A stretch of 64,000 nt of DNA from Adineta steineri (GCA_905250115.1 CAJNOI010000042.1:206728-270727); one strand, 5' to 3'; counted from the first letter of the stretch, positions 11,701 through 23,866 are shown. Notes: generated by a model not told the origin, from the sequence alone. Numbers and translations are program-made.

Positions 11701-13987
11701 ATGATTAGAATTATCATATTGCAATGGATTATAGCTTATTATTTTAAATAATATATTATATTGCATATTGAGAATAGATAAAAGTTTATCTAATAAAACG
11801 AGAACCTACAGAGAGTATCAAGTTCATGTATTTTGATTGTTTATTTGCACGAAGATTTAGCATTAATTATTCTAAGAACTTACATTATTCACTAGACCTG
11901 TTCTTTTTTCTAGCATATGCTTATATAACTGATGTTTTTATTTACGACGAACCCTTGATATCCATATTTCATATAGCATTACTAATAATCTATTTAATGA
12001 TCAAAAAAAATGCTTGGATATACAAATATAGCCTAGCCTTTGCTAACAATTTATAATCACTTATAGATGTTCTAGTACTCAAACAGTATGTGCTTGCAAT
12101 TAGATGAATTTTATTAACATAAATAATAATAAAAAATATATTGTCTTTTTTTTTATTATTATTATTGATTATTAAAAAAGAAAATCTCTGAACAGTCATT
12201 TATTCATATGTAATCAAATATGTATATTGAAGTACGTTGTTATTTATGTGTTGATTCGAATGGTTCGAGGTAATATCTTATGAAAAAAAGACGACAATGT
12301 ATGCCTAGAAGCTATTGTAATCGTAGTATTTACGGTACAATATGATAATTTCCTTTCTTTGCCTGACGTTCTCATCATTCGTTGTTGTCTTTCATAATAT
12401 CGTCTTCTATTTATCTCTTTTCCTCTTGCTTTTCTTCGTCTTGTTTTATGTATGATTATTTGCGAGCTTGCTATTTTCCTCTCATTTATAGTATGTGTAT
12501 ATGTATAGATAGATCGAATAACATACAGAAACATACACATATAGGGAGAGAGAGAGAACGAAGACAAGCAGACAAAAGAAGAGATTCTTAAAAATCTATC
12601 ATCACCCATTTACCAATATCTAACAAGTTATTTTCAATTTACGACGTCAAAGTCAAAAATAATCAAGAAAATAATAAGACGGAAGTATTGCACATTCGAT
12701 TATAATACAAAGTGGATAAACAGATTTGATTCATTCATGGGAAACAATACATTTAAGAGTATAATAACACATGAACACAGTGTCCTTCAGTCAACCGCCG
12801 ACAAATTTTACTGATTGGGTAAGTTGGAAAATAAAGAGGATCAAATTTGTATTAAGTAAGATAAAGTCATTTTTTTGTTGTTGATAATAATGATACATCA
12901 GAAGATAGATTTTTATCATATGTATCTTTTTGGAGAATTGTTTATCCTTTGTCTATTAGTTATTTCAGCATTTTTCTTGTACAAGAAAGATAGTATAAGA
13001 ACGGCTGTTGTTTTTTTTCTTCTTATTCATATTCTTTCAAATGTCATATAAATCACAAGAAACTTGACATGTACTTTTGTCTAATAGAAATATTAATCCT
13101 ATTTATTTAAATACCTTAATAGAATCTATTGTTCAAAAGAAAACGATTTTATCCTATTTAGTAGTTTTCTTTGTAATAGAAAATAAATAAATAATAAACT
13201 TTGGTATTTCATATACGCATATATATATATAGACAATCAATAGCTTGTTGTTGATTTGTTAAGGATAAAATGAGTGTTTTCTTTTTTTTCTCTTCATGTT
13301 CTTACACAGACGTCATCAGGAGAAAAAAGACAAACGATAGTGACAATATACAGTTGCTTGATTGTTTCTATGTCTGTTTTCTATATTGTTTAAGCATACA
13401 GCCATAATATTAGAATTTTGGTTTCAGATCATTTTTTATGTATTTAAACAGATCTTATTAATCATTTCATTATCATAAAATGACACATTGTTCGATGATC
13501 ATTTATGATAATGTAGAAAAATTGAGAAATGTATTTTTCATGATTAACTATAAAAAAAATCTATTTATATCACTATATTTTTTTATATTCTAATAAATAA
13601 ACTTAATGGATATGGATTATTTTTATCTGTAAAAATATTATTCATTATATATAATAATTCTAATGAGATTAAACAGCATTTGAGTACTTTCTTTCACAAT
13701 AAATACTTCATCACATGGTCTATTAGCCTAGTTTCTATTTTTTTTTTAATTTTCATTTTTTTCCTTGAAATACAAAAATAACAGATGGACTATTTATTGT
13801 AATATATTGTTATGTGGCACATGTTACCAACATTTATCCATTAGTAATTGTTGAAATATGACAATAAATGCACATGATTTTAGTTTGTACTTATAGTTTC
13901 ACTTCGAATAGTTTTGTTTTTTTTAAACAAAATTTAGTAAGTAAAAAAAAGAAAAGAAACATATCGATCTAAATATATAGAAAAGAC
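8778..13987. other. Long gene-poor AT-rich region
   Basis: More than 5 kb without a gene I can support. It contains a TGTGGG-type hairpin at 9149-9216 (listed separately), several T- and A-tracts, and a less AT-rich patch at 12250-12620 with open frames on both strands that lack coding character. It could hold regulatory sequence or lineage-specific non-coding RNA, but nothing is recognisable. Confidence 0.5.
9149..9216. repeat. TGTGGG hairpin element 1
   Basis: The left arm AATCTTGAGGGT (9149-9160) is the exact reverse complement of the right arm ACCCTCAAGATT (9205-9216). Inside the left arm is GGGTGTGGGTGT with TGTGGG at 9164-9169. It lies about 370 bp downstream of UBE2M. It belongs to a dispersed family described in the findings. 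Confidence 0.75.
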
Positions 13988-14353
13988 ATGAGAAGAGAAA
14001 CAAATCATTATCAATCAGCATCTCCTTTATTTCCTCGTCGATCACCATTACCTCAAAATGATTATCGAAGATATTCCTATGATCCAATTAATCGACCTAT
14101 TGAATATTATTCATCTAATTCAAAATTTATCTTCAATGACATAACAACGATTAATCCACCTCAACTATCACCATTAGAAAAATTTTGTTATAAAAGAATG
14201 TGTAAAGCATGTGTTCCTGAACATATTCGTACTCCTGAGGAAAAACCTCAATTGATTGATATTAATATACTCTATCCATATGATCCATATAATATCGAGG
14301 TAGGACATAAAACAATTAGTTTTTGCAGTCAAATATGCTTATTAAAAAAATAA
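13988..14353 (+). CDS. Small hypothetical protein
   Basis: A 121-codon ORF with an ATG start and TAA stop. The product is rich in Tyr, Pro and Arg at the N-terminus, with four cysteines in the second half (FCYKRMCKAC and SFCSQICL). There is no signal peptide or membrane segment. I do not recognise it. An internal GAG|GTAGGA near 14298 could be a splice donor, which would make the last 17 residues intronic. It stands alone in a gene-poor region about 740 bp before the calmodulin-like gene. It may be real, or a chance ORF. Confidence 0.4.
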   Translation: MRRETNHYQSASPLFPRRSPLPQNDYRRYSYDPINRPIEYYSSNSKFIFNDITTINPPQLSPLEKFCYKRMCKACVPEHIRTPEEKPQLIDINILYPYDPYNIEVGHKTISFCSQICLLKK

Positions 14354-15092
14354 TAGTATTATCTATGTAATAGAATGACATAAAGAAGAATTCAGTAGAA
14401 TCAATCAGAATAATCATTAACTCTTTGTCATTGAATTACTTCATGACCCATCAAGAAAAAAAAAAGCTGTATTTGGCAAATATGTAGAATTGATTTCAAT
14501 AAATAGTTCTTATGATAATACAAGACATTTTTTTGTTTATTAAGAATGTCATGTTACTGATTATAGAAATTTTGACTTTGTCAATATAAGTTATTCTTTT
14601 GTATATACATATGTCTAAAGATTTTATTTTATTTTTATTTTTTTGAGAAAAGAAAAATCTAAATTCAATTAAAATTGTTATTATATATATTATTATTATT
14701 ATCCTTTCCTTGATCTTCATGTTATGTGTTAAAATCATTTAGTAAAACTATGTGGACGACAAAAACAATATCTGTTTATTTGACGTCAATCGACTGATGT
14801 ATAAGGACATATTTTTGTATGTATATTTGTCAGTCGATATTCCGTCTCTAGACAAGATTAACTTTTTATCATCATGGTGACGATTTTTCTTTCGTTTTTT
14901 TGTTTGACTTTGCTCAACAAATGCGATGACAAGTATTTCTTTTTTTTTCTAACTTTTCTTATTGTTGTCACAATCTTATCTATATGTCTCGTTTCTGACA
15001 ACATTGATTGGTATCAAGTGGTGAAAAAAAAGACGACAAACCTATTGTTACATTGATGTATCATAGAATAAGTTTTCTTTTTAATAAGATCT
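14354..15092. other. 5' flank of the calmodulin-like gene
   Basis: AT-rich, without a supported gene. It contains a full CRE (TGACGTCA) and a 9-bp inverted repeat at 14788-14839, both listed separately. Confidence 0.5.
14781..14788. promoter_or_regulatory. Palindromic CRE site TGACGTCA
   Basis: An exact 8-bp CREB/ATF-type palindrome, about 305 bp upstream of the calmodulin-like ATG. The arms ATCGACTGA (14788-14796) and TCAGTCGAT (14831-14839) of an inverted repeat follow it directly. The match is exact; any function is inferred. Confidence 0.4.
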
Positions 15093-15872
15093 ATGGCTAG
15101 AGTAAGATGCAATCGAATTTAATTAATATGAATACTTTTCATTTATCTCAGATTGGAAAAGTATATTAAATAGATAATTATATATATATATATATTGTTT
15201 TGTATTTTTAGCTTGAACATTTTACTGAAGAACAAATTGAAGGTAAATATACAAAAATAATTCCTATTGTAAATTTTTATGTTTTGTAATTTAGAATTTC
15301 GACAAGCTTTCCTATTGTACGATAAAGATTCAGACGGTGCCATAAATCCTAAAGTACTTGGACACGTAATGAGAACACTTGGACAAAATCCCACTGAAGA
15401 CGAACTCAAAGGATTAATCAATGAGTTTGATTGCGATGGTTTGTAGATTCTATTTAATCTTTATTTGACCTGCTGTTTTTTTGTTTGTTTTTTCAAGGTA
15501 AAGGTTTGATTGATTTTGATGAATTTCTTCAAATGATGGCTAAACGAGCTAAAGAACACAATGAAGAAGATGACCTAAGAGAAGCTTTTCGTGTATTTGA
15601 TAAAAATGGACTTGGTTTTATTAAAGTAGCTGAATTAAAGTAATACAAATATTTTATAGAAAAGAAAAAAACAAAAAAGTATATTTTTTTCAGACATGTA
15701 ATGACCAATTTAGGTGAACAATTTTCTGATGATGAAGTCGATGAAATTCTAAGTGAATTCGATGTAACTGGCAATGGAATTATAGAATATGAAGGTAAAT
15801 AGATTAAAGAAAGTAAATTTAAGATTATTTTAATTTCTTGTAGACCTTGTTAAAATGGTTACTGGTAAATAG
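15093..15872 (+). CDS. Calmodulin-like EF-hand protein
   Basis: Exons 15093-15101, 15212-15242, 15295-15438, 15498-15639, 15694-15794 and 15844-15872 give 151 residues, close to calmodulin's 149. The 9-nt first exon (ATG GCT AGA before GTAAGA) is inferred. The rest is firm from phase and homology ([34 protein letters not shown]). There are four EF-hand loops, all diverged: loop 1 [12 protein letters not shown] has Val instead of Glu at position 12; loop 2 [12 protein letters not shown] has Lys at position 5; loop 3 [12 protein letters not shown] has Leu at position 5; loop 4 [12 protein letters not shown] ends in Asp. It is therefore a paralogue with altered calcium affinity rather than canonical calmodulin. 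Confidence 0.88.
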
Positions 15873-17023
15873 AATAAAGCTTTCTTTTTTTTTTGACACA
15901 CTTGTCTGTGATATTTATGTGTGTTTTCAAATCGGTTGTACGCTCATATATATTCATTCACATACCTCAAATAACAGAAAAAAACAAGAGAAATAAATTT
16001 TAATGTTAAAGTTTAACCGATTGGTTCATTTTGTGTATTTCTTAAAATTTTCTTTTTGTTGGTTTATCAAGAAAATAAAATGGGTAAATCCCATAAAATA
16101 TTAACAAAATCTTTTTTTTTTCTTATTTGTTATTATATTTATTTTGATTACAAATTAATCTATTTGAAACTCATTTATCTCAATCGACTATGTTATACTT
16201 ATAAATAGTTAATTTAGAAAATTTCTTGTGATAAATGATTAATAAATATGTGAACAATATCCAGATGAATATCATAAATCAAGTTTATACTGAAAGTTGT
16301 TAATATTAATATATATTTAGTTTTATTTGATAATCATCGATTGAAGTTTATTGGAAACACATATCAATTATATTAAAATAAATCTTAATCAATGCCATGT
16401 AGATAAGTATTTGAAAATCATTTTACATATTCAGATTTTCATATTTTATGCTAATTAATATGACTTTTTGAGTCTATGAATTTACGTACTTTAAGTAATA
16501 TACGATGGGAAGCATTCGACTAAGACGACAACTATATAAATCAATGTGATACTTAATGATAACATTGTTCGGTTTTTAACATATGTTATTGAATACACCA
16601 TAACATACTGTCTCTGAGATTGTGTCATCTGCTATTGATGAATGTACTGACGCACTATCTTCATGTTACAATAAAGACAGGAAAATGAGAAACAAATTCA
16701 TATCAATGCAATATTGAATGGTAATATGTCATCATAAACGGTATAATTTCTAAATAAATAAGATCTATGATATATATATATATCAATCATAGTTGATCTT
16801 AAATTCTAATAATGAACAAGATTTAGACTACAAATCATTATTGGTATAATAGACGTTGATGACTAAAGTATCAAAGGTTATTATAACGTGTCTTTAACAA
16901 TAAAATGATCTCTATTGAATGTTTTCGATGATACGTAAGTAATTCCAAGAAGAGTTGTAGCTTTTATAATGTATGAAAAGTATAATATTTTGGGATTGTT
17001 AACTAATTTTCATATACTATCGG
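15873..17023. other. Intergenic, no gene seen
   Basis: AT-rich sequence between the calmodulin-like gene and the foldback element. No coding or structured RNA pattern was recognised on either strand. Confidence 0.5.
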
Positions 17024-17520
17024 AATTTTTAAAGAAGACACGTGGAAGAAAAAGGCATAACGATCTGCCGGTTTCAGCACGCAATAGAGGATAATCGGGG
17101 GGCACATGTCTATACATGAAAACTTTTTCCCTAAAGTATCTTTTTAAATTAATTTTGATAGACAAAACCTCAGGAAAACTAACACATTTTGCACAAAAAT
17201 GTTTTTTTCGAATTATTTTTAGTAGTTTTTTGATTCCATGGGCCTTTTTCAGAATAGTATGTAAATAACTTCGAAGATTTTCTTTTATAACATTTGAAAT
17301 AGATCAGTACGATCTACAAAAACAGTGAACAAAATTAAAAATCAATTTTTATGAAAAATCCTTTTTTAAAACTAGCCATAAATGGTACTTTAGGAAAACA
17401 TTTCTCATTCATAAGCGTGTGCCCCAGACTGTCCTTTACTGAATAGTGAATACTGCAGGTCGCTATAACTTTCCATTCAAGAGTTATAAGCTTTTCTTCT
17501 ACGCACCTTCTTTAAAAAAT
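17024..17520. mobile_element. Foldback/MITE-like element, about 0.5 kb imperfect palindrome
   Basis: The two halves are imperfect reverse complements of each other around a centre near CTTCGAAG (17269-17276). The ends match: ATTTTTAAAGAAG (17025-17037) against CTTCTTTAAAAAAT (17507-17520). Further inside, GAAGAAAA pairs with TTTTCTTC, GGGGCACA (about 17098-17106) with GTGTGCCCC (about 17417-17425), and CCTAAAGTA with TACTTTAGG. It has no transposase or other ORF. No target-site duplication is evident. It is less AT-rich at its outer thirds than the flanks. It looks like a non-autonomous terminal-inverted-repeat element. Confidence 0.65.
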
Positions 17521-17721
17521 CCAATAGTAGTTCTATTGAATTTTAATCTAAATAAGGAATTTTTCAATCTTATACAATCATTTTTTTACCCTTAGTTGAT
17601 GAGAAAGATGTTACACTCAAAACAAAATCAAAAGACAGAAACTTGTTCCCATCTTAATTATTTATTTATTTGTATCAAAAACAAATTTGCGTGTACAAAT
17701 AAAAACAAAAAGTAGAGTATG

Positions 17722-18663
17722 TCATACGTTAGATGGTATTTGAATTGGATGTATAGGATTATATTTTCTTATGATTTTATTTAGGGCTTGTTTTAATTCA
17801 TAACGAAATGTTTTTATTATTAAATTTAATAATGGTGAAATACTTATTTGAATAAATTGACAAAAATATACAACCGATTGAATAAATTGCTCTATAATAA
17901 GTTGATTGGAACTTTTTATATTAGATTTTGTAATTTCTTTATATACTAGATATAACGATGTAGGTAATCGTAGAATAATATAAATAATAATTTGAATTAC
18001 TAATAAAACAATAAGACGTCGATTATTTTGTGATCGATTTGGATTTAAACGAATTTGTCTTATATTTATTGATATTTGAATACCAAATCCAATCATTAAT
18101 AGAAATGGAATAATTCCAATGCAAACAAGATTATAATAACTAACAAATGCTGCTGGAAATCCTTGAAAATAAGTACAAACTTGTGTACCATATAACAATT
18201 GTATGTCAATAGTAAAAAAAGAATGTAAATGAAAAAGAATCCAAAAAATACAAATAATTCCAATCATAAATATTGCAAAACGTCGATTACTTTTTGACCG
18301 AGTATGAACATTAGATGATGAAGCGAATGATCGATCAACTGATGCCATTACTAATAAATACGATGGAATAATTGCTAGAATAAAACTAATATAAAATTGT
18401 ATACGACAAAATATTGACGATTGAATCGATGGATTAATATTAAACAAACTACTAAGTACTGCTAAGACAATAGTAAAATTGATATACATCATATTAATTA
18501 TTACATAAGCAATAAAATATAATCCACATGGATTTCGTCTTATTGATCTTTGAAGAAATACGAAAAGACTCATAATTCCACCAATATTTCCAATAAGAAT
18601 ACATAGTGAATATCCAATACGAGTGATCTGTTGTTCAATTTCAATTAATAAACTCGATGACAT
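17722..18663 (-). CDS. Orphan class A (rhodopsin-like) 7TM receptor
   Basis: A single exon of 313 residues with an ATG start. Seven hydrophobic segments are visible, beginning at about residues 15-35 (SLCILIGNIGGIMSLFVF), 47-70, 85-110, 130-150, 170-192, 215-238 and 263-285. The end of TM3 reads VDRSFAS in place of Asp-Arg-Tyr. The NPxxY motif of TM7 appears as SPLLNLI. A Cys before TM3 (FCRIQF) and one in loop 2 (VCTYFQG) can form the usual disulfide. The short N-terminus argues for a small-molecule or peptide ligand, but none can be named. Families of this type are numerous in bdelloids. Confidence 0.8.
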   Translation of the reverse strand: MSSSLLIEIEQQITRIGYSLCILIGNIGGIMSLFVFLQRSIRRNPCGLYFIAYVIINMMYINFTIVLAVLSSLFNINPSIQSSIFCRIQFYISFILAIIPSYLLVMASVDRSFASSSNVHTRSKSNRRFAIFMIGIICIFWILFHLHSFFTIDIQLLYGTQVCTYFQGFPAAFVSYYNLVCIGIIPFLLMIGFGIQISINIRQIRLNPNRSQNNRRLIVLLVIQIIIYIILRLPTSLYLVYKEITKSNIKSSNQLIIEQFIQSVVYFCQFIQISISPLLNLIIKTFRYELKQALNKIIRKYNPIHPIQIPSNV

Positions 18664-20162
18664 CTGAACGAACGTATCTCTCTAATAATAACAAAGTATT
18701 AATATTTTCTAACAAAAAACAAAAAACTTTGATAAAATGAGTTGTTACCTTCAAAGTTAATTCAGTAATGAGTATATATTAATAGAGAAATATAATGGTC
18801 TATATTTTAAGTAAAAATAAACAGAATTGAGCATTATATCATACTTACATGATTTTGAAACGCACTTTTATAGTAAATTTTGTTTTTTTGCCCTCTAGAA
18901 GCTTTAGTTCATAATTTTCATTAAAAATAAATGTCCTTTGCAATTTAAATCATGAACTGATAAAATAAAAAAGTTTCTTTTCATCTAAACCACACTAATA
19001 TATAATTGTTTTGTTATATAGTTATATAATTATGCAAATCCTGACATATGACATTTAATTTATCTATTGACACTTGATAATTATTAATCAAAACTTTCTC
19101 CATACTAAAATTATGAACTGGGTTACTGTAAACCTTAGACTATAGTATGTAATCATAATTTTTCTCTAGTAAATGTACTATGTCATAGACAGATATGAGT
19201 CACAAGTGCCAAAGTATATACTCGTGTTAAAGCCTATCTGTGTCTGTTACTGATCTTGTAACTTTAACAACATTTAAAAACGTTATAATGAGGTTGTCAA
19301 CGTTGAGTGTCAGAAACAGATATAGGAATGCAAATCTAGATAATGAATTACATAAATATAACTATGATCACAAACATATCATGCTTTTTCATAAAGATAT
19401 TGTGAACCTATATTATATGAACTATATTCGAAGACAGAGAGGAGGTACAATGAAATTATTATGAACGCTTAAAGCCTCGTCTACTGCAATATTTAGCTGT
19501 CTGAAATAGACTATATATTGTTTATCTCTTAATCATTCATATGGTGTTTACAGAATATTGAAAGCAAATTTGATATTATGAGGGCTATCGTTCAAGCTAG
19601 CTGTATTCACAACAAATTCATTCAACATCCTATCTCATGGAATCTGATGTGAATTCGAATGACAACGCCAGGAGTAGATTGAATAATCTAATCCTAATTG
19701 CTCTTTTTCTAAATTAGTGCTTAATAAATCAGTATTAGATTTATAGTACTAAAATTCAATTTTATTCACTACCAGGATTTCGATCGATTCTTTTATTAAT
19801 TCTATTGAGATTATATGATCTAATTTAATCACATAAGTACGTTTTAAGCGTTGGATGTTCATTTAAACTCAGACTAAAGTAGCGTCATCTATGTTTAAAA
19901 AAATGTAATACGTTTTTTTCTAATTTTCATTTAAGATAAAATATAAAAATGTTTTGATATTCTAATTTAATAATTAATCATGAAATGAAAGAGGCGAATG
20001 GACAATATATAATAACCAATGAATTTAAAATTGAATTCCATCTTTGTTCTCTACTCTTATGAATGGTCGGTTTAATCAAAATCTCCTTCTTTTATTCTTC
20101 TGTTTAATAATTGAACAAATTATTTTCTTATAAAACTAAAATATAAAAAAAAACAATAATAA
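18664..20162. other. Intergenic, no gene seen
   Basis: AT-rich sequence between the 7TM receptor and UBE2I, which diverge. A 74-codon open frame at 19240-19464 lacks coding character. The region should hold both promoters, but no motif stands out. Confidence 0.5.
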
Positions 20163-20940
20163 ATGGCTGGCATTTCAGCAGCACGTCTTACCGAAGAACG
20201 AAAAGCTTGGCGACGAGATCATCCATTTGGCTTCATTGCTGTAAATTTCAATATCTTATTTTCCTCTCATTCATATTTATATATTTTATTTTTTAGAGAC
20301 CTTCAAAAAATGCAGATGGTACATTAAATTTACTCAATTGGGAATGTGGTATTCCAGGTAAGAAACACAAAGACTAATTAGAATAATTTCATCGTTTCGT
20401 TTTGTAGGCAAATCAGGTACGTCATGGGAAGGTGGTTTATTCAAATTGCGTAAGTACAATAAAAATATTTCGTTAATTTATATATGAAATTTTTTCTTCT
20501 GTTGTTTAGGCATGGTTTTTAAAGATGATTATCCATCAACACCACCAAAATGTAAATTTGAACCACCTCTATTTCATCCAAATATTTATCCAGTAAGTAA
20601 ATTTTAAAATATATAAAAACAAAAAGAAAGAAAATTATTTCTATTGAATAATAAAATAGAGTGGAACAGTATGTTTATCATTACTGGATGAAGAAAAAGA
20701 TTGGCGTCCAGCAATAACAATAAAACAAATTTTACTTGGAATTCAAGAATTATTAAATGAACCGAATCCAAAAGATCCAGCTCAAGCTGAAGCATATGCG
20801 ATTTATATGCAAGATAAAGCTGAATATGATAAACGTAAGAAAAGAAAACATCTAGAAATAATTCTTAATATATATAAATCGAATTCTTTATTCTAGGAAT
20901 TAAAGAACAAGCAGCACGTTTTCGTGCAACGGATATTTAA
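20163..20940 (+). CDS. UBE2I: SUMO-conjugating enzyme UBC9
   Basis: Six exons: 20163-20240, 20297-20357, 20408-20449, 20510-20592, 20660-20834 and 20897-20940, giving 160 residues (human 158). Diagnostic features are the start [24 protein letters not shown], whose basic N-terminal helix binds SUMO, the [15 protein letters not shown] block with the active Cys at residue 93, and the UBC9-type insertion [18 protein letters not shown]. It is the sole E2 for SUMO, acting in the nucleus and cytoplasm. All residues around the active site look intact. Confidence 0.97.
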
Positions 20941-22330
20941 ATAAATGACAAGAAAATTTATTTTGTGTACAAACGGACAGACAAATGCATAATTTGCATC
21001 AGTCTTCTTTGTTTCTATTCTTGTTCTTCTTTTTTTTTTGTCTTTCCTTTCATGCTGTTCGAGTATGTTAAACTCGAGAAACGATCTTTTTTTTTGTCTC
21101 TATATGATGTATTCATGTTTATTCATAAATACTTTTGAAAAAAAAACATTGATCATCAACAAATAGAAGCAAATGACTTATGATGACCAAATGGATTTTA
21201 TTTGATTAAAAACTAAAACATCAATTATTTTTTTCTCTACGAATAAATTATTGAGAAAATCATTTAATCGATGTCTAGAGCTAAAAATATTATTGCTGAT
21301 TATTCATAGAACTCGAAGATTGAAATAATCTATTTTGTGTCTTGATATTAAATGTAACTGAAATTCAACACGCTATGTTAAAATTTCTTCGCATGATAAT
21401 TAATATTTTATAATCTACCAATGGATAATTCCTGTTTTAATCATCTACATTCGTTGATTTGGAAAAGTAAATAATTTGGCATATCATTGATGATTTAACG
21501 TTGTATGACTAGATAAATTACTTATGTAATCTCTTTTTATTATTAATAATAGAGAACCGCGCCATTTATGAGTAATCACATAATATAAATGAATGTGACA
21601 AAAAGATAAAACATAGACTGAAAATTTATAGGTTGTATAGTATTTTATGTGATATTATACTTAATATTCTCGCGGAATTTGGACATTATCCTGTAAGTTC
21701 ATGTAACATTCTTTATCTTTATTTTTGTATTCTTGCACAATCGAGAATATTCTATGCGTACCGTTTTACTTTTTATTATCAGTATGCTAAAGTACATACT
21801 AGGCATATATTTATCTATCTATATATATAGTCCGAAGTAACAGCATATTAAATATTCTATTGTTTTCTCAATAATTGAATAAACAGGTAAGTTTTTTCGT
21901 TTCATATATAATTAATCATTAGAATGATTTCAATATCTCTTCAAAAATCATATAGAATGAACAACAATATAAGTATTTGTCTTAATGTTGACACTAGTAT
22001 TCATCTTTTTTAATCGTAAACAAAGAAGAAGAGACAAAAGGTTAAAAAAGAATGTTTGATAAGAAATAGAAGTGTAGTAAAGAGATTGATGCATATATCA
22101 GAACAAACAGATAACAAAAATATCCAAGTATATAATAAAGCGAACATTGCATACATTTATTCATTTTTTTTTCGTGTATACAACGAGAGATGTAAGTATG
22201 GCATATATCATTCTCATGTTTTATCTTAACCAATGTATTTTATACATAAGTATACTAGATAAAATTATTGTTGGGTTCTTTTATTTTCAGATTTTCTTTC
22301 ATTCATTTACATTTTTAAATAAAAAATAAA
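20941..22330. other. Intergenic, no gene seen
   Basis: 3' flank of UBE2I and 5' flank of the next gene. TTTTATTTTCAG at about 22279-22290 lies 40 bases before the ATG and looks like a 5'UTR-intron or spliced-leader acceptor. No coding region supported. Confidence 0.5.
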
Positions 22331-23177
22331 ATGTCAGCTACTATACAAACCGCAACTGCAACCTCAGGCTCTGCCACAGCTCATACAGCTGTTGCTGAAA
22401 ATGTTTCTGTTCGATCAGTTGTTAGCACTGAATCACAGTCGAAAGTCAGCATGGAAAATACACAAAAAATGGCTGCTTTAATGGGCAGACTTGGTAAATT
22501 TATTTTATAAGATTTTAATTTTTTAATCTTATCATTTTATTTTTAGGTACAACTCATCAACAAGTTGATGAATATGCTCGTCGTCGTACTGAACAAATTT
22601 CAGAAGAAGTTGCTGCTGCCATCAGCCGAATTGTTGCTGACACTAGCATTCAACAACAAACTCTTTTAGCTGATGCAAATGTACGTTCAGCAGCTATTGA
22701 AGAAGAATACAAACATAAATTACAACAATATGTTGAAGAACTTGATGTTGTTAAAGCACAAAATTTATCAACACTTGAAAAAGATTTAAATTTACGTCAA
22801 GAAATGATTCTTGAAGATGCCCGAAAACGTATTGATGCCTTAAATGAAGAAGCTAATCGTTTGAAATTAGGTGTTTTACGTGAAGCTCAAGCACAAGCTA
22901 ATGCTCAAGTTGAAGTTATCACTGACCAAGTTGCTGCGTAAGTTATTTTATTATAAAAATAATGACAAAAATAAAATATAGATAAATAATTTTTAGTTTG
23001 AGTGCTGAAGATGCTAGCCGTCTTTTAACATCAACAGCAACAACTGTTATTACAACTGAAGCTAAAGCTACTGGTACAAGTCATGTTGAAGGTGCATCAG
23101 TTGTTCTCGGTACAACAGCTGAAACCGTTCATGCATCATCTTCACACTCATCTAGTTCATCAACAACCAAACACTAA
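22331..23177 (+). CDS. Pro/Cys/Trp/Phe-free helical protein, candidate stress (desiccation) protectant
   Basis: Exons 22331-22493, 22547-22937 and 22997-23177 give 244 residues. The whole protein contains no proline, cysteine, tryptophan or phenylalanine. Residues 1-55 are a Ser/Thr/Ala-rich, probably disordered head. Residues of about 60-190 form a long charged helix/coiled coil (VDEYARRRTEQISEEV, then EEEYKHKLQQYVEEL, then LRQEMILEDARKRIDALNEE). The last 50 residues are again Ser/Thr/Ala-rich and end in His/Ser. This disordered-helix-disordered plan is that of heat-soluble protectants such as tardigrade CAHS proteins. I claim similarity of architecture only, not homology. There is no signal peptide or membrane segment, so it is probably cytosolic. 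Codons richer in GC than the neighbours suggest high expression. I do not recognise a named family. Confidence 0.85.
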
Positions 23178-23866
23178 CTAATTATTTAAATAATAATATT
23201 TTTAAACATATTTATTCAAGCATTTTATGTTTATTTATTAAAAATTTTCATTTGTTAATATTTGTTATTGTTCACACTTAATAAATAATTCAGCAAATTT
23301 TTAAATAACGAAATATATACATATCAATTACTGTTCTATAATAGATTTTCTAACTCGTACTAAAAAATATACTCTTATCTTAACACGTGTCACCTGCACG
23401 AGTATATATTACATAGATTATTATTCAGAAAAAAATGTGATAGTAAAATTAAGACATTTTTTAATCTTATTCATTAGAATGTTACGATAAAAATGTATCA
23501 CGAAATATTCATGTTTTAATATCAAATAAATAAATACTTACTGTGAGAGAACGTATATACATATATCGTAGAAAATAGATCAGAAACTTTCTTATCTTTT
23601 TCTTCATAAAAAAAAGATAAAGATAAAACACAATATTTTTATGTTTTCGCCAAACATCGTGTTACAGGTTTCAAAATTTGAAAAAATAGGTGTGGGTGTT
23701 GATATTATATTTATCTCACACCCTCAATTGACTTATCATATCTTGTATCTTTACAATTTCTATTAAATCTTAATATGGAATGAAGTTATTTATTAAAAAT
23801 AAGCACCGTCGTGAAATAAATATATTACCAATTACCAAATAAGAAGAAATAATAATAAAAAAAGAC
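23178..23866. other. Intergenic between convergent genes
   Basis: 3' flanks of the helical-protein gene and the GH31 gene. It contains TGTGGG hairpin element 2 at 23688-23730. No gene seen. Confidence 0.5.
23688..23730. repeat. TGTGGG hairpin element 2
   Basis: The left arm AGGTGTGGGTGTTGATA (TGTGGG at 23691-23696) pairs imperfectly with TTATCTCACACCCTCAATTG. It sits between two genes with facing 3' ends. Confidence 0.6.

Noticed and set aside
12244-12609. 121-codon minus-strand open frame (with an overlapping plus-strand frame)
   Set aside because: No domain, signal or plausible splice context; the residue composition follows the local pyrimidine-rich DNA. Both strands are open, which suggests chance.
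15178-15198. TA dinucleotide run
   Set aside because: A simple microsatellite inside the inferred first intron of the calmodulin-like gene; no further meaning seen.
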